A stretch of 64,000 bases of DNA, from positions 1,798,001 to 1,862,000 of the forward strand of contig NZ_CP049253.1 in the NCBI RefSeq assembly GCF_011046975.1. The letters run 5' to 3'. Positions 42,812-51,384 of this stretch are shown here, piece by piece. The translations under genes were made by a program, and so were the position numbers. Origin of the DNA: Microbacterium amylolyticum (GTDB lineage Bacteria; Actinomycetota; Actinomycetes; Actinomycetales; Microbacteriaceae). Under the pieces are notes generated by a model. It did no database searches. It was not told the DNA's origin and saw only the letters and a list, made by a program, of their open reading frames with translations. Every line of letters starts with the position of its first letter. Positions within the stretch are counted from its first letter, which is position 1.

Positions 42812-43726
42812 TTACCGCTTCATGAGGCGCACGTCACCGAACCACTTCGCCGGTCGGGCGATCCAGTCGTCGCGGCGCACGGCTCCCCAGCCGATCACCA
42901 TGAGAACAACGGTGGCGGAGAAGATCCCGAAGCCGGTCCAACTGACGGAGTCGGTGCCGGCGTACATGTGATTGAGATTGCGCAGCGCTCCGGTGGCGAA
43001 CACCAGGCCGACGTGCACGATGACGAAGCCAACGAAGAACAGCATGGTCGGGAAGTGCAGGCGCTTGGCGACGTGCACGGGGAACGCGCGCTCCCACGCC
43101 GGAGACTTCGGTGCGAAGGCGCTCAGACGCCAGCCCGTGACGGCGGCGACCGGCGCCGCGAAGAACACGATCGCGAAGTACATCAGTTGCTGCAGGGCGT
43201 TGTAGTTCGCCCAGCTGTGTTCGGTCGGCCAGTCGAGCGAAACGTACTGAATCAGCGTGGACAGGGCGTTGGGGAACACGTCCCAGCTGGTGGGAACGAT
43301 GCGCACCCAGTGGCCGCTGGCGAACAGCAGAACGACGAAGACGACGCCGTTGACGAGCCAGAGAACATCGACGGCCAGATGCCCCCAGAGCGCAAGGGAC
43401 ATGCGTCGCTTCTTGACCTTCTTCGATGACCACAGGCCACCCGCCCGCTTCTCAGTGCGCACGCGAATTCCCGTACGAATGATCAGCACCAGGAAGAACG
43501 CGTTGAGGAAGTGGGTCCACGACACGAAGGCCGGGATGCCTTCCTTGGTTCCCTCCGGAATCGGCGCGCCGCCCGGATAGGTGGTGATGAAACTCTGCAG
43601 TTCCGGCGTTCCGAGCAGGGCGCGGACGGTGAAAACACCGATCCAGCACAGCAGAACAATCGCCGCCGCCCCGAAGAGGCCGACGACGACCTGAATCCAC
43701 GTGGGGCGGGGGCGGTTCGTGCTCAC
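42812..43726 (-). CDS. Cytochrome b-type membrane protein
   Basis: A 304-residue inner-membrane protein with about five membrane spans (VGLFGAAAIVLLCWIGVFTV at the start, then LWLVNGVVFVVLLFASGHWV and others). It carries several helix histidines (WTHFLNAFFLVL, LWGHLAVDVLW, RLHFPTMLFFVGFVIVHVGL) that could coordinate two hemes, as in the cytochrome b561/formate-dehydrogenase gamma group. It probably passes electrons across the membrane to or from a quinone. No redox partner gene is adjacent. I chose the GTG at 43726. A run of nine to ten G bases lies just past its stop. Confidence 0.75.
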   Translation of the reverse strand: MSTNRPRPTWIQVVVGLFGAAAIVLLCWIGVFTVRALLGTPELQSFITTYPGGAPIPEGTKEGIPAFVSWTHFLNAFFLVLIIRTGIRVRTEKRAGGLWSSKKVKKRRMSLALWGHLAVDVLWLVNGVVFVVLLFASGHWVRIVPTSWDVFPNALSTLIQYVSLDWPTEHSWANYNALQQLMYFAIVFFAAPVAAVTGWRLSAFAPKSPAWERAFPVHVAKRLHFPTMLFFVGFVIVHVGLVFATGALRNLNHMYAGTDSVSWTGFGIFSATVVLMVIGWGAVRRDDWIARPAKWFGDVRLMKR

Positions 43727-43789
43727 TCGCTCTTTTCTACCCCAGCGCGCCGCAACGCGCCCGTGTGTGACGGTCGATTGCGACAAAAG

Positions 43790-43828
43790 CAGGCGGCCCC
43801 CGCCCCGGGAAGGGACGAAGGCCGCCTG
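43790..43828. terminator. Bidirectional terminator after the 5'-nucleotidase gene
   Basis: The arms CAGGCGGCC (43790-43798) and GGCCGCCTG (43820-43828) are followed by GTTTTTC on the plus strand and CTTTTG on the minus strand. Read on the minus strand it starts 14 bases past the stop of the nucleotidase gene. Confidence 0.75.
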
Positions 43829-43842
43829 GTTTTTCTGCGACG

Positions 43843-45783
43843 TTATGACTTGCGCGAGCGCATGATCAGAATCGTTGCGATACCGGCAAGGATGAGAACA
43901 CCCGCGCCGATTCCGATGACCCACGTCATCTCGCCACCGGTGGGAGCAAGCTCACCGGGAGCAACGGTCTCGTCCGGCGACGGGGCGGGAGCCTCCGTCG
44001 GTGCCGGCTCCTCCGTGGGAGCGGGGTCAGCCGTGGGAACCGGCGTGGGCTCCTCCGTGGGAACCGGGGTCGGCTCCGGCGTGGGCTCCGGCTCCTCGAA
44101 CAGAACCGCGCGGCCGAGCGGCGCGGGGTCGACGATCTCGTGCGCGGCGAAGTAGTCCACCGTCGCCTCGAGGTCAATCAGGCCCGTGTCGCGGAACGGC
44201 GAGTTGTTGAAGGCCGTGAAGCCGTCGCCACCGGCAGAAACAAACGAGTTCGTCGTGACCGTGTACGTCGCGGCGGGGTCGATCGGCTCGCCGTTCAGCG
44301 TCATCGAGATGATCTCGTGCTCGCCCGTGGGGTCGCCGGCCTCGTTGAGCTCCTCGGTGTACTCGTACGTGAAGCCGTCCGAAATGCCCAGGTGCAGCTT
44401 CGGGCGCGAGCTCTCCGGCTGCCACTGCTCCTCGAGCATCTGCTGGATGTCGGCGCCCGTGAGCTCGCTCGTGGTGAGCGTGTTCGCGAACGGCTGCACG
44501 TTGGCGACCTCCATGTACGTGACGGAACCGTCCTCGCCGTAGAGCAGGTCGTCGCGCAGGCCTCCGGGGTTCATCACCGCGATGTCGGCAGGCTCACCCG
44601 CGTACTTCTCGTACTCGGTTGTGGCCCAGAGGTACAGATCTGCCACGAGGTTACCCATGGAGGACTCGACGCCGCGGTCATCTCCGGGAATCTCGCCGCC
44701 GCGCAGGATGTCCGCGCTGATCGCGCCCACCTGCACGCTGCCGGCCTCCTCTGCGAAGGCATCCGCCTCGGCGACGATTTCTGCGATGCGCTCGTTCGGG
44801 GTGAACCAGTCGTAGACGGGGTTTCCGTCATCGTCGCTGCCGGGGCGGGCAGAGATGAGATCGCCGGCGATGCTGACAACCTCGTTCGTTTCGGTGTCCA
44901 CCTCGATGTCGAGCGCGCCGATCGTCGTTCCGTAATCGTTCGCCTGGATCACCGGGCGGCCGTCGATCTCACAGGGGTAGCCCTGGTGGGTGTGACCGGA
45001 GAAGATGGCGTCGACGTTTGCTTCGCGAACGAGCGCACCGAAGTCGGTCTGCTCATCAGCGAGCGCCTGGCACGCTGCAACATCATCGCGATCAGCAACG
45101 CTGAACTCGGCGCCGTCGTGGGCGAGGAGAATCGTGACGTCCACCTCGTCGGCGATGTCCGCCGCCACGCGGTTGACGGCTTCCAGCTGGTCGCCGAAGT
45201 CGACGGCTTCAACGCCGGACGGTGCCACCATGCGGGCCGTGTCGGGTGTGACCGTTCCAATGAAACCGATCGTGACGCCATCAAGAACGCGCGTTGTGTA
45301 GGGCAGCAGAGCGGGGTCGGTGGTTCCCGCGTGGTACACGTTGGCACCCAGCGAAACATCGGCGCCGATGGCACCGTTCGCGTCGAATGACGGGATGACG
45401 CGGTTCATCAGATCGTCGTAGCCCTGGTCGAACTCGTGGTTGCCCACTGCTCCGATGTCGAGGCCCATCTCGGCGAGAACCTGGATCGTCGGCTCATCGT
45501 CCTGGATGAACGACGTGAACGTCGATGCGCCGATGTTGTCGCCGGATGAAACGAACACCGTGTTCGGGTTCTGCTCGCGTAGCGCATCCAGTGCACCGGC
45601 AAGGTTCGCCGCTTGGCCGAGGCGGCCGTGGAAATCGTTGATCCCGAGCACCTGGATGCTCGTCGTGGTGCTGTCTGCGTCGACCGTTGCCGCGGTGGCG
45701 GCCTGCGGAACGAGCAGCAGCGAACCGGCGACGCTCAGTGCCGCCGCGGCGCCAATGCCGCGCTTCAGAGGAGTAGAAGGCAT
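43843..45783 (-). CDS. Cell-wall-anchored bifunctional UDP-sugar hydrolase / 5'-nucleotidase
   Basis: An extracellular metallophosphoesterase that releases phosphate from nucleotides. The 646-residue precursor has a signal peptide (GIGAAAALSVAGSLLLVPQA), a catalytic domain with metal-site motifs GINDFHGRL, GDNIG, GNHEFDQGY and FSGHTHQGY, and a 5'-nucleotidase C domain (NPGGLRDDLLYG, then FVSAGGDGFTAF). A Pro/Thr/Glu repeat linker leads to a sortase signal LAPTGG, a hydrophobic span and RSRKS. I chose the ATG at 45783. Its leader contains an inverted repeat (45817-45841) of unknown role. No sortase gene is in the window. Confidence 0.92.
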   Translation of the reverse strand: MPSTPLKRGIGAAAALSVAGSLLLVPQAATAATVDADSTTTSIQVLGINDFHGRLGQAANLAGALDALREQNPNTVFVSSGDNIGASTFTSFIQDDEPTIQVLAEMGLDIGAVGNHEFDQGYDDLMNRVIPSFDANGAIGADVSLGANVYHAGTTDPALLPYTTRVLDGVTIGFIGTVTPDTARMVAPSGVEAVDFGDQLEAVNRVAADIADEVDVTILLAHDGAEFSVADRDDVAACQALADEQTDFGALVREANVDAIFSGHTHQGYPCEIDGRPVIQANDYGTTIGALDIEVDTETNEVVSIAGDLISARPGSDDDGNPVYDWFTPNERIAEIVAEADAFAEEAGSVQVGAISADILRGGEIPGDDRGVESSMGNLVADLYLWATTEYEKYAGEPADIAVMNPGGLRDDLLYGEDGSVTYMEVANVQPFANTLTTSELTGADIQQMLEEQWQPESSRPKLHLGISDGFTYEYTEELNEAGDPTGEHEIISMTLNGEPIDPAATYTVTTNSFVSAGGDGFTAFNNSPFRDTGLIDLEATVDYFAAHEIVDPAPLGRAVLFEEPEPTPEPTPVPTEEPTPVPTADPAPTEEPAPTEAPAPSPDETVAPGELAPTGGEMTWVIGIGAGVLILAGIATILIMRSRKS

Positions 45784-45905
45784 TACTGTCCTTTGTTTAT
45801 GGGCAGGGTTGCGACCCGAGGGGTGCTCGAGCATCCCCTCGTGTCTACACACCTGAGGTTTCCACGACTCGGGTGTGTTTGTGAACGGAATGTGAAGGAA
45901 AGTTT

Positions 45906-46676
45906 TTACGCGGGTGCTTCGCCACGGGCGGCGAGCCCGTCGGCATACGCCTCGTCGTATCCTTTTCGGAACATGTCTGAGGGCCCCGTGCGCGGGATGG
46001 AACGTGCCCCCGGCAGGTCGAGAGGGCCGACAAGATCCCCGCGACCGCGCATAATCGCCACGGGGCGTCCCGTGCTTTTTCCCTTGACCAGATCTGCCGT
46101 CGAGCAGATTTCGTCTGCCACACACGGCAGTGTCACGCTGAGCTCGCGCCCCTGCGCGTCCGTGTGTCCACGGAGGTCCTCGAAAACGCGCACGCCTCCC
46201 GCGCCGATCGCCTGATCGACCTGGCCGTCGCGCCATGCGCGTCCGAGCGTGTCACTGAGAAGCACACCAACGTCGACGCCGAAGCGATCGCGCAGGGCGC
46301 CAGCGAGGAATCGAGCGGAGCGGTCGGGGTCTTCGGGAAGGAGAAGAACCGTGCCCTCCGGAGTGTTCGAGGCGTCGACCCCGGCCGCCGCCGACACGAT
46401 CCCCAGCCTGTTCTCGACGATGCGTGTCGTACGACCGGTTCGCGGGTTGGTCCGGCTGGCAACGACGCGCACGGTCTCCGCCGTAATCGCATCCTCGCGG
46501 TCGTCGGCCTGAACGAAGCGGTTCTCCGCCTTGGAGACGATCTTGCTCGTGACAACGACAATGTCGCCCGAGCGGATGCCCTCAGCAGAGCGCGCGATCG
46601 CATCGCCGATGATGGCGGCCAGGTCGGCGCCCGCCGTGATCTCTTCGATCCCGTCGAGCGCCCACGCTGCGATCAC
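45906..46676 (-). CDS. cofE: Coenzyme F420-0:L-glutamate ligase
   Basis: Adds gamma-linked glutamate residues to F420-0 using GTP. The 256-residue stand-alone CofE (not fused to an FMN domain as in FbiB) has the blocks SGDIVVVTSKIVSKAENRFV, VVASRTNPRTGRTTRIVENR and LLSDTLGRAWRDGQVDQAIG. DAQGRELSVTLPCVADEICS and a LVKGKSTGRPVAIMRG stretch complete it. It overlaps the acetyltransferase gene by 4 bases and starts with GTG. It lies 22 kb from fbiC, and no CofD (FbiA) gene is in the window. Confidence 0.92.
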   Translation of the reverse strand: MIAAWALDGIEEITAGADLAAIIGDAIARSAEGIRSGDIVVVTSKIVSKAENRFVQADDREDAITAETVRVVASRTNPRTGRTTRIVENRLGIVSAAAGVDASNTPEGTVLLLPEDPDRSARFLAGALRDRFGVDVGVLLSDTLGRAWRDGQVDQAIGAGGVRVFEDLRGHTDAQGRELSVTLPCVADEICSTADLVKGKSTGRPVAIMRGRGDLVGPLDLPGARSIPRTGPSDMFRKGYDEAYADGLAARGEAPA

Positions 46677-47179
46677 CGCGAGAAGCGAACTTCCGTGATG
46701 GCCTCGCCGAGGAAGGTCTCGTCGCGCTCCGTGCCGTCGAACACAAAACCACGCTTTTCGTAGAACGCGGGACCACCGGGGTAGCCCTTGGCGATCCAGC
46801 CGTACAGGGGCTCGCCCTCGTCGACCACCGCGTCAAACAGCTGGCGGCCGATGCCGCGGCGGTGCCACGAGTCGAGGAGGTACACGAAGTACAGCTCGCG
46901 CTCGGCGGGCGCGTTGTCGTCGCGCGCCGGCCCCGAGCCGGCGAAGCCGACGATCTCGCCATCGACGAGCGCCGCGGCATGGCGGTACTCCTCGCCTCGG
47001 GAAGCGTAGTTGCTCCAGAGATCGGCAAGCCTGCGGGGGGAAACTGCTTCGAGTGTCGCCTTCGACACCATGTTGTCGTATGTCTCATGCCATACCTGCG
47101 CGTGAACGCGCCCCATGGCTTCGGCATCGACGTCGCGGATCGGTCGGACGAGAACGTCTGGCGTCGTCTGTGTCGTCAT
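46673..47179 (-). CDS. GNAT-family N-acetyltransferase
   Basis: A 168-residue acetyl-CoA-dependent acyltransferase (RimI-like layout). Strands around VGFAGSGPARDD and ELYFVYLLDSWHRRGIGRQL contain the acetyl-CoA loop (R-R-G-I-G-R). The YEKRGFVFDGTERD motif sits near the C-terminus. The N-terminus (VLVRPIRDVDAEAMGRVHAQ) is standard. The substrate is unknown. It is the first gene of a two-gene unit with cofE. Confidence 0.88.
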   Translation of the reverse strand: MTTQTTPDVLVRPIRDVDAEAMGRVHAQVWHETYDNMVSKATLEAVSPRRLADLWSNYASRGEEYRHAAALVDGEIVGFAGSGPARDDNAPAERELYFVYLLDSWHRRGIGRQLFDAVVDEGEPLYGWIAKGYPGGPAFYEKRGFVFDGTERDETFLGEAITEVRFSR

Positions 47180-47357
47180 GGCGTGAGCATATGACGGGTG
47201 CGCGGGTGGGGGAAATCGACACTCATCCGCATAGAAACATCACTCGCGCAGTCGGCCGCGCATAAGATAAATCCGGCGTGCTCCTCCGTAGGCGTTAGGT
47301 TGCTCCGGGGAGCCCGAGGACAGCGTCCGCCGCCCGTTTCACGACGAGGAGCGTCAG

Positions 47358-48215
47358 ATGTCCCACACACAACAGGTTCCCGAGCGAGTGCAGCACAATC
47401 GCCGGTACCTCATGTGCCGTCCCGAGCACTTCACGGTGTCGTATTCCATCAACCCGTGGATGGACCCCGAGGAGCCGACCGATACGTCGCTCGCGGTCAG
47501 GCAGTGGCAGAAGCTGTACGACACCTACATCGAGCTCGGTCACGAGGTCGAGCTGATCGACCCGCAGCCGGGCCTGCCCGACATGGTTTACACGGCCAAC
47601 GGCGGATTCCTGATCGATGGCGTCGCCTACCCGCCCAAGTTCCGCTACGAGGAACGCCAGGGCGAAGAGCCGTGGTTCACGCAGTGGTTCCGTGACAGCG
47701 GATACGAGGTTTCCGGCCCTGAGTTCACGAACGAGGGCGAGGGCGACTTCCTGCTTGCCGGTGACGTGATTCTCGCCGGCCGCGGCTTCCGTTCGACGGA
47801 CGACAGTCACCGCGAGCTCGAGACGATCTTCGGACGCGAGGTGGTGACGCTGACGCTCACCGATCCGCGGTTCTACCACCTGGACACCGCGCTCAGCGTG
47901 CTCGACCCCGTTGTCGCACCGGGCCAGGAGCCGACGATTGCGTATCTCCCCGGTGCCTTCGACGAGGCCAGCCGCGCCGAACTGGAGCGACGTTTCCCGA
48001 ACGCCATCCACGTTTCGGATGCCGACGGCGCGGTCTTCGGACTGAACTCGGCCTCTGACGGCAAGCACGTGTTCATCTCGCCCCGCGCGACGGGCTTCGA
48101 AAAGCAGCTGCGCGAGCGCGGGTACACCCCCGTTTTGATCGACCTGTCCGAGCTGCTGCTCGGCGGCGGCGGAATCAAGTGCTGCACACTCGAGCTGAGG
48201 GGAAAGAGCGCATGA
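47358..48215 (+). CDS. ddaH: Dimethylargininase (N-dimethylarginine dimethylaminohydrolase)
   Basis: Hydrolyses N-methylated arginines, or possibly arginine-like substrates, to citrulline and an amine. The 285-residue amidinotransferase-fold enzyme begins with a substrate-loop block (YLMCRPEHFTVSYSINPWMD). It has MVYTANGGFLIDG, the catalytic His in PRFYHLDTALSVL, and the catalytic Cys near the C-terminus (GGGGIKCCTLEL). It overlaps rocD by 4 bases, so the pair probably forms a short catabolic route. AT-rich TAAGATAAAT about 90 bases upstream may be part of its promoter. Confidence 0.88.
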   Translation: MSHTQQVPERVQHNRRYLMCRPEHFTVSYSINPWMDPEEPTDTSLAVRQWQKLYDTYIELGHEVELIDPQPGLPDMVYTANGGFLIDGVAYPPKFRYEERQGEEPWFTQWFRDSGYEVSGPEFTNEGEGDFLLAGDVILAGRGFRSTDDSHRELETIFGREVVTLTLTDPRFYHLDTALSVLDPVVAPGQEPTIAYLPGAFDEASRAELERRFPNAIHVSDADGAVFGLNSASDGKHVFISPRATGFEKQLRERGYTPVLIDLSELLLGGGGIKCCTLELRGKSA

Positions 48216-49396
48216 CCGCGGCAAACGAGCCTCACGTCGCTCGAAACTACGCGCCGCTGGAGATCACCATCGCGTCGGGAGACGGCGCCTGGGTGACGGA
48301 CAGCGACGGCAAGCGGTATCTGGATATGCTCGCCGGCTATTCAGCCCTCAACTTCGGTCACCGCCACCCCGACCTCATCCGGGCGGCAACCGAACAGCTC
48401 GGCCGCGTCACCCTGACCAGCCGGGCCTTCCGCAGCGATCAGCTGGAGCCGTTCGCGGCGGCGCTCGCCGCGCTGTGCGGCAAGGACCTCGTGCTGCCGA
48501 TGAACACGGGCGCCGAGGCGGTCGAAACGGGCATCAAGGTGGCACGTGCCTGGGGGTACCGGTCTAAGGGCATTCCCGAGAACGAAGCGACGATCATCGT
48601 CGCCGACGGCAACTTCCACGGCCGCACGACCACAATCGTCAGCTTCAGCGACGATGAGGTCGCGCGCCGCGACTTCGGTCCGTTCACGCCCGGTTTTGTG
48701 AGCGTTCCGTACGGTGACGCCGACGCGATCGCCGCCGCGATCGACGAGAACACCGCTGCCGTGCTGATCGAGCCGATTCAGGGCGAAGCCGGTGTGATCG
48801 TTCCACCAGAGGGCTTCCTGCGCCGCGTACGAGAGATCACGCGAGAGAACAACGTTCTGATGATCGCCGACGAGATCCAGTCGGGCCTGGGCCGAACGGG
48901 AGAGACCTTCGCGTGTGACCGCGAGCAGGTCGTGCCCGATATGTACCTGCTCGGTAAGGCTCTTGGCGGCGGTATCGTTCCCGTTTCTGCCGTTGCCGCG
49001 GACGAGAACGTTCTCGGCGTGCTGCGGCCCGGTGAGCACGGGTCGACGTTCGGCGGGAACCCGCTTGCCGCCGCGGTGGGGAAGGCCGTTGTGGATTTGC
49101 TGGCCACGGGCCAGTGGCAGGAGCGCGCTCGCCAGCTTGGCGCGCACCTCGACGGCCTGCTCGATGGGCTCGTCGGCAAGGGCATCACGGGATACCGCTC
49201 CGCGGGCCTGTGGGCCGGAGTCGACATCGACCCCTCGGTCGGAACCGGCCGCGAGATCACCGAGCGGCTCATGGCGCGCGGCGTTCTGGCCAAGGACACA
49301 CACGGCCAGACCGTGCGCTTCGCTCCGCCGCTGACCATTCGTGGTACGGAGCTGGACTGGGCCGTCGAACAGCTGGAGGTCGCGCTGCGCGGGTAA
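48212..49396 (+). CDS. rocD: Ornithine--oxo-acid aminotransferase
   Basis: A PLP enzyme converting ornithine and 2-oxoglutarate to glutamate-5-semialdehyde and glutamate. The 394-residue class III aminotransferase has LDMLAGYSALNFGHRHPDLI, the MNTGAEAVETGIKVARAWGY block, a GNFHGRTTTIVSFS phosphate-binding region and IADEIQSGLGRTG. The PLP lysine is K249 in MYLLGKALGGGIVPVSA. I chose the ATG at 48212, overlapping the ddaH stop. No arginase is nearby, so how ornithine arises from the DdaH product is not explained by these genes. Confidence 0.93.
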   Translation: MTAANEPHVARNYAPLEITIASGDGAWVTDSDGKRYLDMLAGYSALNFGHRHPDLIRAATEQLGRVTLTSRAFRSDQLEPFAAALAALCGKDLVLPMNTGAEAVETGIKVARAWGYRSKGIPENEATIIVADGNFHGRTTTIVSFSDDEVARRDFGPFTPGFVSVPYGDADAIAAAIDENTAAVLIEPIQGEAGVIVPPEGFLRRVREITRENNVLMIADEIQSGLGRTGETFACDREQVVPDMYLLGKALGGGIVPVSAVAADENVLGVLRPGEHGSTFGGNPLAAAVGKAVVDLLATGQWQERARQLGAHLDGLLDGLVGKGITGYRSAGLWAGVDIDPSVGTGREITERLMARGVLAKDTHGQTVRFAPPLTIRGTELDWAVEQLEVALRG

Positions 49397-49497
49397 CGCG
49401 CGCCGTACCGGCCGGTCTCTTTTCGGCCACATGCACCCGGTGCTCTGTGCCGCGTGATCCCCGGCTATGACCGTTCGGCGAAGCAAACGGGCTCTTC

Positions 49498-50555
49498 CCG
49501 CACGATCCGCCCAGGCGTCCGCGGCGTGCTCCAAGGTCGTTCCGGCTCCCGCGCCGCGCTCGTAGGCGGTGTGGGCGGCGCTCCGAGCGGCGTGAATACC
49601 GCGCTGCATTCCGATGCCGTGGTCGCCGTCGCCGGCTACCTGGTCGAGGCGTCCCAACTCCTCGACGTTCTCATCAACCGCGCGCACGGCGTGTTCGAAG
49701 GCGGCGACCACCTTTTTCGCGATGCCGCGCGAGGCATCGTCGCTTTCGGCGAGCGCGCCGGCCGAGGCCGTTCACGATGGGGACGACGCGGGCTCCGATG
49801 GCGTCAGTGAATCCGTCGGGAAGCTCCGTGAGAAGGCGGGTGACGAGAAGCTCGGCGAGTTCGTCCGCTGTGGGGATGTCCCGCATGCCGAGTCCGGGCT
49901 CGCCGTGGATGCCGAGGCCAACGGCCATGCGCCCATCCGGGACCTCGAAGAGGGGCTCTTCGGCGCCGGGAAGTGAACACCCGGAGAAAGCAACGCCGAA
50001 GGACCGCGTGCGCTCATTCGCGAGGCGTGCGTACTGAGCGACCTCTGCGAGGGGCAGCCCCTGTTCGGCTGCTGCCGCCGCAATGCGGAAGACCGTGAGA
50101 TCGCCGGCGATTCCGCGGCGCCGGTGGCGTTCTTCCGGGGGTGCGCTCGAGATGTCGTCGGTGACGGTGATCGATTCGCACGGGATGCCGGCGGACCGCA
50201 GATGTTCCTGCGCGGCGTCGAAGTTGAGAACGTCTCCTGCGTAGTTCCCATAGCCGAGGAGCACGCCCCCGCCGTTGTTAGCCGCGGTGGAGACGGAGAC
50301 CACCTGCTGCTTCGAGGGTGACGCGAAGAGGTTTCCCATTGCGGCGCCGTGCGCCAGCCCCTGGCCGACGAGTCCCCCGAACGCGGGGTAGTGCCCGGAA
50401 CCGCCGCCGATGACGAGCGCGACCTCGTTGGTCGGGGACTGCGTGCTCCGTGCGACACCGCCGGAAACGCGGCGTACGTGACGGCCGTTTGCCGCGACGA
50501 AGCCATCGATCATCTCGTCGGCGAAGTTCGCTGGGTCGTTCCACAGGCGGGTCAT
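49498..50555 (-). pseudogene. DhaK-DhaL-type dihydroxyacetone kinase fusion, internally deleted and truncated
   Basis: From the ATG at 50555 the DAK1 domain is well preserved for about 255 residues (VALVIGGGSGHYPAFGGLVG, ANNGGGVLLGYGNYAGDVLN, ending ARVVPIVNGLG). Then, at about 49770, the frame changes directly into the start of a DAK2 domain (ASRGIAKKVVAAFEHAVRAV, DQVAGDGDHGIGMQRGI), and this is lost after ADAWADRAG at about 49498. The covalent-site second half of DAK1 and the end of DAK2 are missing, so no kinase activity is expected. Intact relatives act on dihydroxyacetone or C4 sugars. The GntR regulator it faces is intact. Confidence 0.8.
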
Positions 50556-50566
50556 GTGCCTCAGTT

Positions 50567-50584
50567 TGACAAACCGGTTGACCA
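50567..50584. promoter_or_regulatory. GntR/FadR-type operator between the kinase relic and its regulator
   Basis: TGACAAACCGGTTGACCA has a perfect AACCGGTT core and TG...CA ends, as in FCD-type GntR operators. It lies 12 bases upstream of the kinase relic start and 52 bases before the regulator gene, well placed to control both. Confidence 0.5.
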
Positions 50585-50635
50585 ATGGCGACCCGTGTTC
50601 GGGGGATTGCGGAATGTGAGCGATAGGTTGTGGGC

Positions 50636-51379
50636 ATGGCCCTCGAACCCGACACCTCCTCCGCGAACATCGCCCAAGCGCTGGGATCACTGCCGACGGG
50701 CTCACCCGTCAGCGAGGTCGCGCGGCGCTTGCTCGATCACTTCACGACGGGTGATGTGGCACCGGGAACGCGTCTGCCGTCAGAGAGGCAGCTCGCCGCC
50801 TCGCTCGCCGTTGGTCGCTCGGCCGTGCGCGAGGCGCTCGCCGCGCTGGAGCTCCTGGGCATCGTTGACGTCCGCCCGGGCTCGGGAACGTACCTGCGCG
50901 GGGCCGCAAGCGAACTGCTGCCGCAGACCCTCCGCTGGGGGCTGCTCATCGGGGAGAAGAACACCGAGGAACTGCTCGAGCTGCGTTCCGGCCTCGAGAT
51001 CTACGTGGCGCGGCTTGCCGCCACGCGCGCATCGGATGCCCTGCGCGTGCGCCTAACAACGCACCTCGAACGGATGCGCACAGCGGGTGATGATCTCGCT
51101 GCCTTCGCGAAGGCCGATTTCGATTTCCACCGTGATCTGACCGGCGCCGCCGGAAACGCCACACTGCACGATCTGCTGCACGTCGTTCGATCGCTGCTTC
51201 AGGTGTATGCCGACCGCGCCGTTCACTCGCGGGAGGCCGCGGATATCGCGCTCGCCGAGCACGATGCGATCGCTGCGGCGATCGAGGCCCGCGACGCCGA
51301 TCGTGCAGCGAGCGCCATGGCCGTGCACATGGTGACGGCGAACGCTCGCCTGGCGAGCCTTGTCGACCAGGTGGACTGA
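50636..51379 (+). CDS. GntR-family (FadR/FCD) transcriptional regulator
   Basis: A 247-residue regulator. The N-terminal winged helix is clear (VSEVARRLLDHFTTGDVAPG, then LPSERQLAASLAVGRSAVRE, ending GIVDVRPGSGTYLR). The C-terminal FCD ligand domain has the usual helical pattern with metal-ligand type residues (ADFDFHRDLTGAAGN and AEHDAIAAAIEARDADRAAS). Ligands of this group are mostly sugar acids and related carboxylates. Its natural target was probably the divergent kinase gene, now broken. It ends 5 bases before the acyl-CoA synthetase-like gene. Confidence 0.88.
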   Translation: MALEPDTSSANIAQALGSLPTGSPVSEVARRLLDHFTTGDVAPGTRLPSERQLAASLAVGRSAVREALAALELLGIVDVRPGSGTYLRGAASELLPQTLRWGLLIGEKNTEELLELRSGLEIYVARLAATRASDALRVRLTTHLERMRTAGDDLAAFAKADFDFHRDLTGAAGNATLHDLLHVVRSLLQVYADRAVHSREAADIALAEHDAIAAAIEARDADRAASAMAVHMVTANARLASLVDQVD

Positions 51380-51384
51380 TCACC

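Noticed and set aside
42792..42812. Poly-G run as a regulatory or phase-variable tract
   Set aside because: It lies after the stop of the cytochrome b-type gene and not in a promoter or coding region; it may just be a slippage-prone tract.
43843..46236. 5'-nucleotidase frame extended upstream to 46236
   Set aside because: The extension is antisense to cofE, and the ATG at 45783 begins a clear signal peptide.
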